A DNA stretch of 64,000 nt. Source: Psychrobacter sp. Pi2-1. GTDB taxonomy: Bacteria; Pseudomonadota; Gammaproteobacteria; Pseudomonadales; Moraxellaceae. The stretch lies in contig NZ_CAJHBO010000012.1 of the NCBI RefSeq assembly GCF_904846645.1, forward strand, positions 1 to 64,000. Reading direction: 5' to 3'. The position numbers were made by a program, and so were the translations under genes. Below the pieces are notes generated by a model, which worked only from the letters and a program-made list of their open reading frames with translations, had not been told where the DNA came from and made no database searches. How positions within the stretch are numbered: the stretch's first letter is position 1; each line of letters opens with the position of its first letter. Positions 10,587 through 19,973 of the stretch are shown here, piece after piece.

Positions 10587-12659
10587 ATGCAGCAGTCACC
10601 TCATTCTCCAAAGTCTCAGTCCCTATCTACATCAGTGCTGGATTCTGCTGCTCAGTTATCGAGCTTACAGCAGACCTATACTGTGATTCCACGTGTGCGT
10701 CCTCATACGCCGTTGCTTGATGCAATTGATACACCCACTGACCTCAGCACGCTTTCGGCTGCCAAGCTTATTACGCTGGCTGATGAATTGCGCCTTTTTC
10801 TATTGTATTCAGCTGGTCAAAGCGGTGGGCATTTTGGTGCCAATTTGGGCGTGGTTGAGCTGACCATAGTATTGCACTATTTGTTAGAGACGCCGCAAGA
10901 CCAAATTGTCTGGGATGTAGGTCATCAAGCCTATGCTCATAAAGTACTGACAGGTCGCCGTGAGCAGCTAGGTACTATCAGGTCTAAAGATGGTCTGACA
11001 GCATTTCCTGAGCGCGCAGAATCTGTCTACGATACATTTGGCGTTGGGCATTCATCGACCTCTATCTCAGCTGGTCTGGGTATGAGTCTCGCACTGCGTT
11101 ATCGAGGCCGCGAGCAAACGGTTGCTTGCATCATCGGCGATGGTGCAATGACGGGCGGCATGGCATTTGAAGCCATGAATGACGCAGTACAGCAAGATGC
11201 TGATTTGCTGGTCATCCTAAACGATAATGATATGTCGATATCTTGCTCTATTGGTGGATTTTCACGACATTTAGCCATGCTTTGGGAGTCAGGTTATCAA
11301 GTTGATATCTCTGCGTCAGGTGAGCCAGTACTCTGTCATCGTCCTGATATGCAAGCGTTCGATCGCCGCAAACGTCATAAAGAGATGCGCGATGTTCCGC
11401 AGCTAGAAGATAACTTATTCAAAGCCATTGGTTTTACCTATTTTGGTCCGTTTGATGGGCATAATATTCCTGAGTTACTGCGCGTATTGTCACTGGCGAA
11501 GCAAGTAAAAGGCCCAGTACTAGTGCATATCTATACCACTAAGGGTAAAGGCTTTGCGCCAGCAGAATTAGACCCAGTGGGCTATCACGCAATCAGTAAG
11601 TTGCCAGTAGAAAATCATAAAGAACATGAAGCGTCTAAAGCTGACTCTATAGAGCAGCTAAAAAAACAACCAAGTACAAAGCCAGCGTTAAAATATTCGC
11701 AAGTGTTTGGCCAATTCTTATGTGATAAAGCGGCCGAAGACGATAAGCTACTAGCTGTCACCCCTGCCATGGAAGAAGGATCAGGGATGACGGACTTTGC
11801 TCGTCACTTTCCAGAGCGTTTCTTTGATGTGGCCATTGCTGAGCAACACGCTGTCACGCTAGCGGCTGGGATGGCAACTCAAGGCGTCAAACCTATTGTC
11901 GCGATTTATTCAACGTTCTTGCAGCGTGGATATGATCAGCTGATTCATGACGTGGCCTTACAGAATCTCGATGTAATGTTTGCCATTGATCGAGCGGGCT
12001 TAGTCGGTGAAGACGGTGCCACGCATGCTGGCGTGTTTGATTTTGGATTTTTACGTTGTGTACCTAATATGGTGATTGCAGCGCCAAAAGATGAGAACGA
12101 ATGCTACCACTTGCTCAATACTTGCTATGAGTATCCAGGCTGCACGGCGGTACGTTATCCGCGTGGTACAGGCACAGGTGCTGATATTAAGCAGCCAGCT
12201 CAAACTTATAAAGTTGGTGAAGCGGTGGTCGAGTCAGTATTAGGTAAAGCTGATGCGCCTTACAAATTGGCACTATTGGCCTTTGGTACGATGGTCGCAA
12301 CTGCTCAGCAAGCCGCAGAAAGCTTAATAAATAATGATGCAGCGTTAGATTGCCAGATACAGGTGGTCAATATGCGCTGGGTAAAACCGCTAGACACAGC
12401 AATGCTTGAGACGTTATTAGCGCAAGGGGTTACTCATATAGCAACCCTAGAAGAGCACATGATTATGGGCGGCGCAGGTAGTGCAGTGAATGAGTATTTA
12501 CTCAATGAGTCGGCAGCCTTTAAGCAAAGTCGTCCAGCTATTGCTAATATCGGTATTCCTGACCGCTTTATTGCACATGGCTCCCAAGCAGAACAATTGG
12601 CTGACTGTGGTTTAGATGTCGAGGGCGTAATTAAGCAACTTAAAATGCTCTTATCGTAA
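10587..12659 (+). CDS. dxs: 1-deoxy-D-xylulose-5-phosphate synthase
   Basis: A thiamine-diphosphate enzyme condensing pyruvate and glyceraldehyde 3-phosphate, the entry to MEP-pathway isoprenoids. Visible features are [16 protein letters not shown], the ThDP/Mg motif GDGAMTGG (about 184-191 from this start) with NDNDMSIS downstream, the transketolase glutamate block [16 protein letters not shown], and [18 protein letters not shown]. The open frame begins at 10509, but the ATG at 10587 gives a length (690 residues) closer to the family. About 30 polar residues still precede the conserved domain, so the start is uncertain. Confidence 0.92.
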   Translation: MQQSPHSPKSQSLSTSVLDSAAQLSSLQQTYTVIPRVRPHTPLLDAIDTPTDLSTLSAAKLITLADELRLFLLYSAGQSGGHFGANLGVVELTIVLHYLLETPQDQIVWDVGHQAYAHKVLTGRREQLGTIRSKDGLTAFPERAESVYDTFGVGHSSTSISAGLGMSLALRYRGREQTVACIIGDGAMTGGMAFEAMNDAVQQDADLLVILNDNDMSISCSIGGFSRHLAMLWESGYQVDISASGEPVLCHRPDMQAFDRRKRHKEMRDVPQLEDNLFKAIGFTYFGPFDGHNIPELLRVLSLAKQVKGPVLVHIYTTKGKGFAPAELDPVGYHAISKLPVENHKEHEASKADSIEQLKKQPSTKPALKYSQVFGQFLCDKAAEDDKLLAVTPAMEEGSGMTDFARHFPERFFDVAIAEQHAVTLAAGMATQGVKPIVAIYSTFLQRGYDQLIHDVALQNLDVMFAIDRAGLVGEDGATHAGVFDFGFLRCVPNMVIAAPKDENECYHLLNTCYEYPGCTAVRYPRGTGTGADIKQPAQTYKVGEAVVESVLGKADAPYKLALLAFGTMVATAQQAAESLINNDAALDCQIQVVNMRWVKPLDTAMLETLLAQGVTHIATLEEHMIMGGAGSAVNEYLLNESAAFKQSRPAIANIGIPDRFIAHGSQAEQLADCGLDVEGVIKQLKMLLS

Positions 12660-13002
12660 GCGTTACAATATTATTTTAAAAAATTAATGCGCTAAAAATG
12701 TGTTAATTAAAACTAACATAAGCTCCTTAAACAGAGCAAACGCCTGCTAGCCGCAGGTGTTAACTTTTTTACAACTTGCGCAGTTTATATGATCGCCAAA
12801 GTACTGGCTTGGTCAGCGTGACGGTTTTTTCGTTTTTATTGAACAATTTTAGTATAATGCGGGTATCTTTTATAAGTTTTCGTTTATAAGAGACACGTTT
12901 TTAATCGCATAGATGTGGTGTGATGCGGCGGCTGTTTGGCATGTTGTGGGCACAAAGTTAGTCTTATTTTTTATATTCATTCATCAAGCAAATAGGTTAT
13001 TT
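12660..13002. other. Intergenic region between dxs and suhB
   Basis: It holds the dxs terminator in its first third. A TATAAT at 12853-12858 is a likely suhB -10 element, although I see no good -35 at the right distance. Nothing else is supported. Confidence 0.5.
12739..12770 (+). terminator. Terminator downstream of dxs
   Basis: AACGCCTGC and GCAGGTGTT form a nine-pair stem with one wobble and a five-base loop, followed by AACTTTTTT. Confidence 0.75.
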
Positions 13003-13830
13003 ATGGAACCCATGGTCGTCATCGCAGCGCGTACTGCTGAAAAAGTTGGTAAAGAGATTTTATATGCGCATCAAAACCGCCACAAAATCGAGTTAGATAT
13101 TGAGTCTAAAGGACTTGATGGTTTGGTTACCCGTATTGATCGCTTTAGCGAAGAGCTCACGATTGAGACGCTAAAAGCCAGCTATCCTAATCATTCATTT
13201 TTGGGTGAAGAGTTCGGTATGCAAGAAGGCCGCGGCGAAGATGCTGACTGGTGCTGGATTATCGATCCACTAGACGGCACTAAGAACTTTGTCCACGGTG
13301 TACCGCAGTTCTGCGTATCTATCGCAGTACAGCACAAAGGCGTTACCCAACATGGTGTGGTCTATGATCCAGTACGTGATGAGATGTTCTCAGCGAGCCG
13401 CGGTAAAGGCGCGCGTTTGAACAATCGCCGTATGCAAGTGAGCGAGCGCAAAACCATTGATGGCGGTTTCTTTACGACCGGTCATCCGCTTGAGCGTAAG
13501 CGCAATGGCGAAGTGGTTTCTTTTGCGAAACAGCACTTTGAGAGCTTGCAGAAGATATCTGAGGCAGGTGGTCAGGTACGTCGTATGGGTTCAGCTGCGC
13601 TTGATTTGTGCTATGTTGCTGCTGGTCGTTTTGACGGTTATTTTGAGATGTCTATCAAGCCTTGGGACATCGCTGCGGGCGAGCTTATCGTAACTGAAGC
13701 ACGCGGTGTGGTGGTTGATCATACTGGCGCGCACAACTCTATGACATCAGGCTCTATCTTTGCTTGTAATGTGAAATTGCTTAAGCCATTGATGCAAACA
13801 GTTGTACCAATCTGGGGTGACGCAATCTAA
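13003..13830 (+). CDS. suhB: Inositol-1-monophosphatase family protein SuhB
   Basis: A 275-residue Mg-dependent phosphatase. The metal and catalytic residues are seen in LGEEFG (E69/E70), DPLDGTKN (D88, D91) and KPWDIAAGE (D222). In E. coli SuhB also takes part in rRNA antitermination, and that second role here is inference. The frame is open 30 codons upstream (from 12913), but the family start MEPMVVIAARTAEK fits the ATG at 13003. Confidence 0.9.
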   Translation: MEPMVVIAARTAEKVGKEILYAHQNRHKIELDIESKGLDGLVTRIDRFSEELTIETLKASYPNHSFLGEEFGMQEGRGEDADWCWIIDPLDGTKNFVHGVPQFCVSIAVQHKGVTQHGVVYDPVRDEMFSASRGKGARLNNRRMQVSERKTIDGGFFTTGHPLERKRNGEVVSFAKQHFESLQKISEAGGQVRRMGSAALDLCYVAAGRFDGYFEMSIKPWDIAAGELIVTEARGVVVDHTGAHNSMTSGSIFACNVKLLKPLMQTVVPIWGDAI

Positions 13831-13906
13831 ACGTTAATCTTAATGGTATTAACGTTTAGCGCTTTCAGGATTTAGATGTGGTTAGTGTCTAGATTGAGCA
13901 TGAATG

Positions 13907-13941
13907 AAAAAAGCTGGTTCCATTATGGAGCCAGCTTTTTT
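13907..13941. terminator. Bidirectional terminator between suhB and wax ester synthase
   Basis: AAAAAAGCTGG with CCAGCTTTTTT forms a strong symmetric hairpin with an interrupted inner arm TCCA/TGGA. It serves two convergent genes. The stop codon of the minus-strand gene (13923-13925) lies inside the hairpin loop. Confidence 0.88.
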
Positions 13942-15362
13942 GTTTTATCATTACCCTTATTGCTGCTTTTATCTTTGACAGTAATGCCTTTGAATGCTAA
14001 TTCTTTACTGGTAGTTTCTAGCAGCTGCAACTCTTCTTCTATCAGCATGAGCATATCTTGTACGCGAGGTAATGCCTTGCTACAAGCGGTAATACCAAAC
14101 TCAATCTTATCTAGATAACTGGCTAAAGTGATATTCATCGCTTGACCATTGAAGACGATAGAAGCGGGGTACAATGATTGCAAACGAGCACCATTCCAGT
14201 ACAGCGGTTTTTCAGAACCAGGTACGTTAGAGATAATCAGGTTAAATGCCTGCTTTCTAGGAAACAGTCCTGTCGCCAAATTAATGCCTTGCCACGCGTA
14301 TGAGACGATACTGTAGTTAATGACCTGCGCTTGGTTCATGCGGCGAAAGCGACGTTTGCCATGATTCATACTACGATGGATAAGCTCTATCCTGCGCAGT
14401 GGATTGTCCAAATGCGTACCCAAATTTGCCAATACAAATGACAGCTGATTGCCCGAGATACTGTTATCAGTACGCAGTGACATCGGTACAAACGCAATCA
14501 ACGGTTTGCTTGGTAGTGCATCCATTGAGATTAGATAACGACGAATAGCACCCGCACAGACCGCCAGTACCACATCGTTCCTGCTAATTTTGAGCCTTTC
14601 GGCTATATCGTTAAACCGCTTTATATCATAAGACTGTGCGGCTATACGTCGTGAGGCTGATATACGTTTATTCAAGATACTCATTGGGGCGTCAAAAGTA
14701 CCGACGTACCCTTCATCACCGTAGTTTTTCACATTATCTAGCAATTCTGTAAATACAGGTTTGATGGTAGATATCTGCTCTTTTATGACGCCCCTGATAG
14801 ATCGTTCGGCAGGTAAGATAGCGTTTACTTGGTTGCGATGGCGCGCCATCAACGACCAGACAGGGAGGGTCACTGGTTCGGTTGGCGATTGTGATAAGGA
14901 TTTTTGAACCAAACGCATCGCTGCGATGCCATCAACCAAAGAGTGATGAATCTTAAAATACCATGCAAAACGTTCAGGTCCACCTTCGACTTCTGGCTGT
15001 ATACCTTCGATGACATGACATTCCCACAAAGGCATGGCACGATCTAATAAACGTCCATGTTCTCTTGAGACGTACATCAATAGTTCACGTACGCGTCCAG
15101 GACTTGGTAGCGCGACATGATGCAAATGATGCTCGACATCAAAGTCTTTGTCTTTTTTCCAAAAGGCTAAATGCTCAAGTACCTGATTAAAAGGAAAGCT
15201 GGGCGGCACATCAGATTCTTGCATTTGTTTTACCAATTGATAGACAAAATCGCTATCCGCATTGTCTGGTAATTCAAATACAAACAGCCCACCAACGTGC
15301 ATGGGCTGTTTACGCGACTCAAGAAGTAGAAACAACTGGTCGACTGCTGTGAGAAGTCGCAT
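13923..15362 (-). CDS. Wax ester synthase/diacylglycerol acyltransferase (WS/DGAT)
   Basis: A 479-residue acyltransferase that esterifies fatty alcohols or diacylglycerol with acyl-CoA to make storage wax esters or triacylglycerol. The catalytic HHxxxDG motif is HHSLVDG (139-145). Other family marks are PLWECHVIEG (about 111), RNDVVLAVCAGAIRRYL (about 261) and ISNVPGSEKPLYW near the C-terminus. Length is normal for the Acinetobacter WS/DGAT type. AAAGGA precedes the ATG. Such enzymes are common in marine and cold-adapted Moraxellaceae. Confidence 0.93.
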   Translation of the reverse strand: MRLLTAVDQLFLLLESRKQPMHVGGLFVFELPDNADSDFVYQLVKQMQESDVPPSFPFNQVLEHLAFWKKDKDFDVEHHLHHVALPSPGRVRELLMYVSREHGRLLDRAMPLWECHVIEGIQPEVEGGPERFAWYFKIHHSLVDGIAAMRLVQKSLSQSPTEPVTLPVWSLMARHRNQVNAILPAERSIRGVIKEQISTIKPVFTELLDNVKNYGDEGYVGTFDAPMSILNKRISASRRIAAQSYDIKRFNDIAERLKISRNDVVLAVCAGAIRRYLISMDALPSKPLIAFVPMSLRTDNSISGNQLSFVLANLGTHLDNPLRRIELIHRSMNHGKRRFRRMNQAQVINYSIVSYAWQGINLATGLFPRKQAFNLIISNVPGSEKPLYWNGARLQSLYPASIVFNGQAMNITLASYLDKIEFGITACSKALPRVQDMLMLIEEELQLLETTSKELAFKGITVKDKSSNKGNDKTKKLAP

Positions 15363-15444
15363 AATAAATCCTTTTATGACGATAAGTGTTATGTAAAAAT
15401 TATAATAAGTAGATATTCAATCAAATAACATTTTTTATTATTTT

Positions 15445-15511
15445 ATAGAGCGTGTTAAGCAATCAACCATAGCACTGACAGCACTATACGTAAATACTCA
15501 ACACGCTCTAT
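15445..15511. repeat. 12-bp perfect inverted repeat with 43-base spacer
   Basis: ATAGAGCGTGTT at 15445-15456 is repeated as its exact reverse complement AACACGCTCTAT at 15500-15511, between thiG and the wax ester synthase gene (both minus strand). No T-tract follows on either strand, so it is not a typical terminator. No target-site duplication is obvious. Confidence 0.7.
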
Positions 15512-15536
15512 TATGACATGTCATTTATGCTTCAAT

Positions 15537-16358
15537 TTATTGAAAGAAATACCCAGTTTGTGGTGAGCTGGCAGTAGCCATCTTACGCATAGGCATACGA
15601 CCTGCTAAAAACGCAGCGCGGCCTGCCCACATAGCATGTTTCATTGCGTGTGCCATCATTACTGGATTTTGTGCATTGGCAATGGCTGAGTTCATCAGTA
15701 CGCCATCACAGCCAAGCTCCATCGCAAGTGCAGCATCAGACGCAGTGCCGACACCAGCGTCAACCAATACGGGTACTTTAGCATTTTCGATTATTAAGCT
15801 AAGTGTATGACGATTGAGTAGACCAAGTCCTGAACCAATCAAGCTGCCAAGCGGCATAATAGCGACACAGCCCATGCTTTCTAATTCTTGTGCAACGATA
15901 GGGTCATCTGACGTATAAACCATTACTTCAAAACCATCATCGATCAATACTTTGGCAGCTTTTAAGGTTTCCATAACGTTTGGATATAAGGTTTTTTCAT
16001 CCCCCAATACCTCAAGCTTAACCAAATTATGCCCACCCAATAACTCGCGAGCAAGCTTACAAGTGCGAATGGCTGTTTCGGCATCAAAGCAGCCAGCAGT
16101 ATTCGGTAATATCGTATATTTATCAGGTGAAATCACATCTAATAAGTTAGGCTCATCACTATTTTGTCCAATATTGACACGGCGAATGGCGACGGTCACG
16201 ATTTCGGCTGCTGAAGCGGCAATGGCTTCTCCAGTCTCTGTCATGTCTTTATACTTGCCAGTACCAACCAGCAGACGCGAAGAAAAGGTACGGCTACCGA
16301 CAGTAAAGGTATCTTGTAAAAGTGGTGTTGGACGAGTAGTGCTAACGTTCTCTGACAT
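15537..16358 (-). CDS. thiG: Thiazole synthase
   Basis: A 274-residue TIM-barrel enzyme that builds the thiazole phosphate of thiamine from DXP, dehydroglycine and ThiS-thiocarboxylate. Visible blocks are [10 protein letters not shown], the Schiff-base lysine in [17 protein letters not shown] (K114), [11 protein letters not shown] and [20 protein letters not shown]. The frame is open to 16460, but the ATG at 16358 has a ribosome binding site (TTAGGAT) and gives the family length. No thiS-like 66-codon gene sits directly upstream, unlike many genomes. Dxs, which makes the DXP substrate, lies nearby. Confidence 0.93.
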   Translation of the reverse strand: MSENVSTTRPTPLLQDTFTVGSRTFSSRLLVGTGKYKDMTETGEAIAASAAEIVTVAIRRVNIGQNSDEPNLLDVISPDKYTILPNTAGCFDAETAIRTCKLARELLGGHNLVKLEVLGDEKTLYPNVMETLKAAKVLIDDGFEVMVYTSDDPIVAQELESMGCVAIMPLGSLIGSGLGLLNRHTLSLIIENAKVPVLVDAGVGTASDAALAMELGCDGVLMNSAIANAQNPVMMAHAMKHAMWAGRAAFLAGRMPMRKMATASSPQTGYFFQ

Positions 16359-16684
16359 AACGGAAAATCCTAATATCGAGCGGGAGAAGGGATAGACAAA
16401 ATATGATGGGCAATCTAAGTAATCTAAAAGGTGTAATAGACAATGGCAAGCGGTCTGCAAAAAATCGCATGATATGCTAACTCTGATAGTAATGATATGT
16501 GCTGGGCGATAGATATAAAGCGCCAGTCACATAAAATAATACCCGTCTAAAACAAAATGCTATTATAACAAACTCATGCAACCTTACTGGCAGTCTTTTT
16601 TGATTCGAACTGTTAAGGTCAAGGCATCCATCATGTCTTGGCGTGCGTACTTCTTATCCTCTCCTCACTTACTGGGCCGTCTTT
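16359..16684. other. Intergenic region between divergent thiG and gspE
   Basis: No independent gene supported. The gspE frame is open through its right part (GTG at 16643). I do not see a convincing TPP riboswitch core upstream of thiG. Confidence 0.4.
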
Positions 16685-18238
16685 ATGATGCAGTTGCCAT
16701 ACAGCTTTGCGAAACGCCATCAGATTTTGGCCATACTTGCGATAGATCCGGAATTGCCGCCAACATTGGTACTTACCAAAGCGACCCCGTTGTCAGCGAT
16801 CAATGAAGCGGTACGGTTTTTACAGCAGCAAGGCATTCGCGGTGTACCCACTTACGAAAGTGTCAGCGCGGACGATTTTGAAAAACGTATGAACGCAGCT
16901 TATGCTGGCAATACAGGAGAGTCGCAGCATATTGCTGCTGGACTTGAAGACCATCCTGATCTCGATAGCTTGGCAGATAGCGTCCCTGAAACTGAAGACT
17001 TGATGGATCAACAAGACGACGCGCCTATCATTCGTCTGATCAACGCCTTGTTGTCCGAAGCCATCCGTTTAAGCGCCTCAGACATTCATATTGAGACCTT
17101 TGAAAAGCGTTTGGTCGTCCGTTTCCGAGTCGATGGTGAGCTAAAAGAAATCATCACACCAAAACGTCAACTAGCTCCATTGTTAGTCTCGCGTATTAAG
17201 GTAATGGCTAAATTGGATATCGCTGAAAAGCGAGTGCCGCAAGATGGTCGTATCAGTTTAAGACTGGCAGGGCGAGAGGTCGATGTGCGTGTATCGACTT
17301 TGCCATCAAGCTTTGGTGAGCGTGTAGTGATGCGTCTATTAGACAAGCAAGCTGGCCGTTTGAATATGACGTATTTGGGGTTGTCTGATAATGACTATAC
17401 TGAGCTAAAACGCTTAATCCATCGTCCGCATGGCATTATTTTGGTGACAGGGCCGACTGGCTCGGGCAAGACGACCACGCTCTATTCGGCGCTGACTGAT
17501 CTGAACGATCAAACCCGTAATATCTTGACTGCTGAAGACCCGATTGAGTTTCAGCTCGATGGTATTGGACAAACGCAGGTCAACAATAAAGTCGATATGA
17601 CCTTTGCCAAGAGTTTGCGTGCAATGCTGCGTCAAGATCCCGATGTGGTGATGGTTGGTGAAATTCGTGATTTAGAGACAGCTGAGATTGCCGTACAGGC
17701 CTCTTTGACAGGGCATTTGGTATTATCGACGTTGCATACCAACACTGCTATTGGCGCGGTCACTCGCTTGCAAGACATGGGTGTTGAGCCGTTTCTATTG
17801 TCGTCGTCACTTATTGGCGTAGTAGCGCAGCGTTTGGTACGTACTTTATGTGCACATTGTCAAAGCTGGCAGGCCGCTGATACCGAGCAAGCCAAGCTGT
17901 TTACTGAAATTGGCATTGGATCAACGCTGAAAAGTGATGCCAAAGATATAGCAAGTGAGTCGATTCGTTTGCCCAAGCCAGTTGGCTGCGATAAATGTAA
18001 TCAGTCAGGGTTTAAAGGCCGTACCGCCATCTATGAAGTCGTGCCAATCGACGATACATTGCGCCGTATGATTCATAGCAATACGGCTGAGTATGAGCTG
18101 GAAGAATATGCGCGCCAGCAAACACCGTCGATACGTGCAGATGGCTTACGTAAGGTCATAGAAGGGCGTACGACATTGGAAGAGGTGCTACGTGTAACGA
18201 AAGAGAGCGCCTTAACGGACGAGACAATACTGGTATAA
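16685..18238 (+). CDS. gspE: Type II secretion system assembly ATPase GspE
   Basis: A cytoplasmic hexameric ATPase that drives pseudopilus assembly. It shows the N1E-type start MQLPYSFAKRHQIL, the N2E region (about 115-215), Walker A GPTGSGKTT (about 256-264 from this start), an Asp box (TAEDPIEFQLDG), Walker B (DPDVVMVGEIRD), a His box (LSTLHTNTAIGA) and the zinc tetracysteine of GspE (CAHC and CDKC). PilB differs in its N-terminal region. The frame is open from a GTG at 16643, and no strong ribosome binding site distinguishes the starts. It stands alone here, 8 kb from gspF. Confidence 0.88.
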   Translation: MMQLPYSFAKRHQILAILAIDPELPPTLVLTKATPLSAINEAVRFLQQQGIRGVPTYESVSADDFEKRMNAAYAGNTGESQHIAAGLEDHPDLDSLADSVPETEDLMDQQDDAPIIRLINALLSEAIRLSASDIHIETFEKRLVVRFRVDGELKEIITPKRQLAPLLVSRIKVMAKLDIAEKRVPQDGRISLRLAGREVDVRVSTLPSSFGERVVMRLLDKQAGRLNMTYLGLSDNDYTELKRLIHRPHGIILVTGPTGSGKTTTLYSALTDLNDQTRNILTAEDPIEFQLDGIGQTQVNNKVDMTFAKSLRAMLRQDPDVVMVGEIRDLETAEIAVQASLTGHLVLSTLHTNTAIGAVTRLQDMGVEPFLLSSSLIGVVAQRLVRTLCAHCQSWQAADTEQAKLFTEIGIGSTLKSDAKDIASESIRLPKPVGCDKCNQSGFKGRTAIYEVVPIDDTLRRMIHSNTAEYELEEYARQQTPSIRADGLRKVIEGRTTLEEVLRVTKESALTDETILV

Positions 18239-18282
18239 ATTTGCGGACTGGATCTCGCGGACTGGACATTGGGATAGCAAAT

Positions 18283-18315
18283 AAAAAACAACTGGCGTAA
18301 ATAGCCAGTTGTTTT
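18283..18315. terminator. Bidirectional terminator between gspE and ridA-like gene
   Basis: AACAACTGGC and GCCAGTTGTT form a ten-pair stem with a seven-base loop, flanked by an A-run on the left and TTTT on the right, between convergent genes. Confidence 0.85.
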
Positions 18316-18357
18316 AAGATTTTTCTAGTTTTGGAGCTTTAGAGTTTTTAGTCGCTA

Positions 18358-18831
18358 TTATTTTGCAGCCATACACTCAATCTCAACGCTTGCTCCCGCA
18401 GCCAGTTCTGATACACCAAAAGCCGAGCGCACAGGATAAGGCTTTATCATCTCAGCTTTATAGACCTTATTAAAATCATCAAAGTCATCCATATCAGTCA
18501 GCATGACCATACATTTAACGATATCAGACTTTCGGTAGCCATATTTTAATAGCGTGCTATGGATATTATCTAGCACTTGCTTGGTTTCAGCCTTGATACC
18601 GCCTTTGACCAGTTTGCCATCTTTAAAGCCAATTTGCCCCGACATATACAATGTATTGCCCACGCGTACAGCCTCTGAAAAAGGATAAGTACCGCCATCG
18701 CCCAAGAAAGTAGGGCTAGATTTAGCAATGCTGACAGCCGTCGTTGTGTTGGCATTAGCGCTATGAACAAAACCCAATGAGCACATAGTGGCTAGCGCTA
18801 GCGTAGATAGGCAAGTACTAGGTTTGAACAT
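18358..18831 (-). CDS. RidA/YjgF-family protein with signal peptide
   Basis: A 157-residue protein with a clear Sec signal peptide (about residues 1-28, hydrophobic LSTLALATMCSLGFVHSANA) followed by a complete RidA domain: GNTLYMSGQIG, QVLDNIHSTLLKYGY, VKCMVMLTDMDDF and YPVRSAFGVSELAAGASVEIECMA. The arginine of YPVRSAF corresponds to the catalytic Arg of RidA deaminases. Cytoplasmic RidA hydrolyses reactive enamines and imines. A periplasmic form would act on other substrates, which cannot be told from sequence. AGGAAA precedes the start. Confidence 0.85.
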   Translation of the reverse strand: MFKPSTCLSTLALATMCSLGFVHSANANTTTAVSIAKSSPTFLGDGGTYPFSEAVRVGNTLYMSGQIGFKDGKLVKGGIKAETKQVLDNIHSTLLKYGYRKSDIVKCMVMLTDMDDFDDFNKVYKAEMIKPYPVRSAFGVSELAAGASVEIECMAAK

Positions 18832-18870
18832 ACTGTTTCCTCATTGGGTTTGTTATCAATTTTTCACTAA

Positions 18871-19596
18871 CTACTTATCAGTACTATTATTTTGAGTAGA
18901 TGAGGCATCGCTTTCTTTGATTGGTGCCTCGGTTCCAGTGTCATCTTCTGCAACTTTTTCAGACGTTTTACCTTGGCGGCGTGCCTCTAGCTCCGCTTTT
19001 GGTATCCATGCCCACGTCATCTCAACCACAATTGGATCGCGGTCACTATCAGATTCACGATCTTTGATGACACAAGGAATAACCATCTCACCTTTTGGTG
19101 TGTTTAGGATATCCAAACGCTGTTCATCAGACAAGCTTGCAATAGCAGCAATTTGACCTTTTTTGATTGGACGATGGAAATTTACCGAGTAAGATTTAAT
19201 CAGCAGAATGCGATCAGAGGGCAAGTTCAAACCCAAAATAAACCCCGTAGCCGTCTCAGCCAGTAACGTGATGGCGACTGCATGAATAGAGCCGATATGA
19301 TTTTGGACGGCTTTATTGTTGTTTAAACTAACGACGACTTGGTTTGGTTCTACCGTTTCATAATAAATGCCAGTCGTGCCGACATATGGGACGACCTTGC
19401 CAAAGGCTTTAGATAAAATACTTGAACGTGCTCCAGCAGGCAGATATTTGGTGACGGATAACAGTTTGGTAAATTGATTGCTAATTGGTTTTAGCGTGCT
19501 GCTAGGTTTCTCAACTGAAGATTTTGTGCTGTCAGATACTTTGGCTGGCAGTTTATTGGTCAACTTGGCGGGTAGTTTTTTTAATAATCCTGACAT
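18871..19596 (-). CDS. DUF4442/hotdog-fold thioesterase-like protein
   Basis: A 241-residue protein with a central hotdog-like domain. The block NHIGSIHAVAITLLAETATG matches the helix of PaaI/DUF4442 thioesterase relatives, followed by SYSVNFHRPIKKGQI. The substrate is unknown, and the family is thought to act on acyl-CoA or related thioesters. The first 50 residues are basic and Ser/Pro/Lys-rich, and the last 40 are acidic and polar, so both ends are probably disordered. AAGGAA precedes the start. It shares strand and orientation with the RidA-like gene (39-base gap), so the two are probably co-transcribed. Confidence 0.75.
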   Translation of the reverse strand: MSGLLKKLPAKLTNKLPAKVSDSTKSSVEKPSSTLKPISNQFTKLLSVTKYLPAGARSSILSKAFGKVVPYVGTTGIYYETVEPNQVVVSLNNNKAVQNHIGSIHAVAITLLAETATGFILGLNLPSDRILLIKSYSVNFHRPIKKGQIAAIASLSDEQRLDILNTPKGEMVIPCVIKDRESDSDRDPIVVEMTWAWIPKAELEARRQGKTSEKVAEDDTGTEAPIKESDASSTQNNSTDK

Positions 19597-19973
19597 ACAA
19601 AATTCCTTAACGTAAATGAGTTGAATGACATTCTTAGCATGGCTTTTTATGATAGCGACACAAATATAGATAATGAAAGTCGCTACAAATACTATGGTAC
19701 ATCAACCATTGCCTTCCTACTATTATTAGCATGAACTGCTGCGCTTACAAAACAATAGTAGCGTGGCTATGTTGCTAGGTTATGTCATCAGTTTAGATCG
19801 CCACTTAAAGTAGCCTAGTCATCTTATCTATCAGCGTCATTTGGACAAAGGAAGCTAAGTGAAAGTGCTACAAGTAGTAGACTAGGCGAGACTGACACCC
19901 TATCTAATTTATAGAGGGTTGACTATAGTTACCATGCCAATAGATAGCCACGTTATAATGACAAAATGTTAGC
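19597..19973. other. Intergenic region between the DUF4442 gene and mcrB
   Basis: No gene supported. A TATAAT at 19954-19959 lies only 14 bases before the first mcrB ATG. If it is the -10 element, translation would start from an almost leaderless message or from the internal ATG at 20016. Confidence 0.45.

Noticed and set aside
12853..12858. TATAAT as a complete suhB promoter
   Set aside because: No matching -35 at 16-18 bases, so I only mention it as a possible -10.
19919..19959. TTGACT with TATAAT before mcrB as a promoter
   Set aside because: The spacing is 29 bases, too long for sigma-70.
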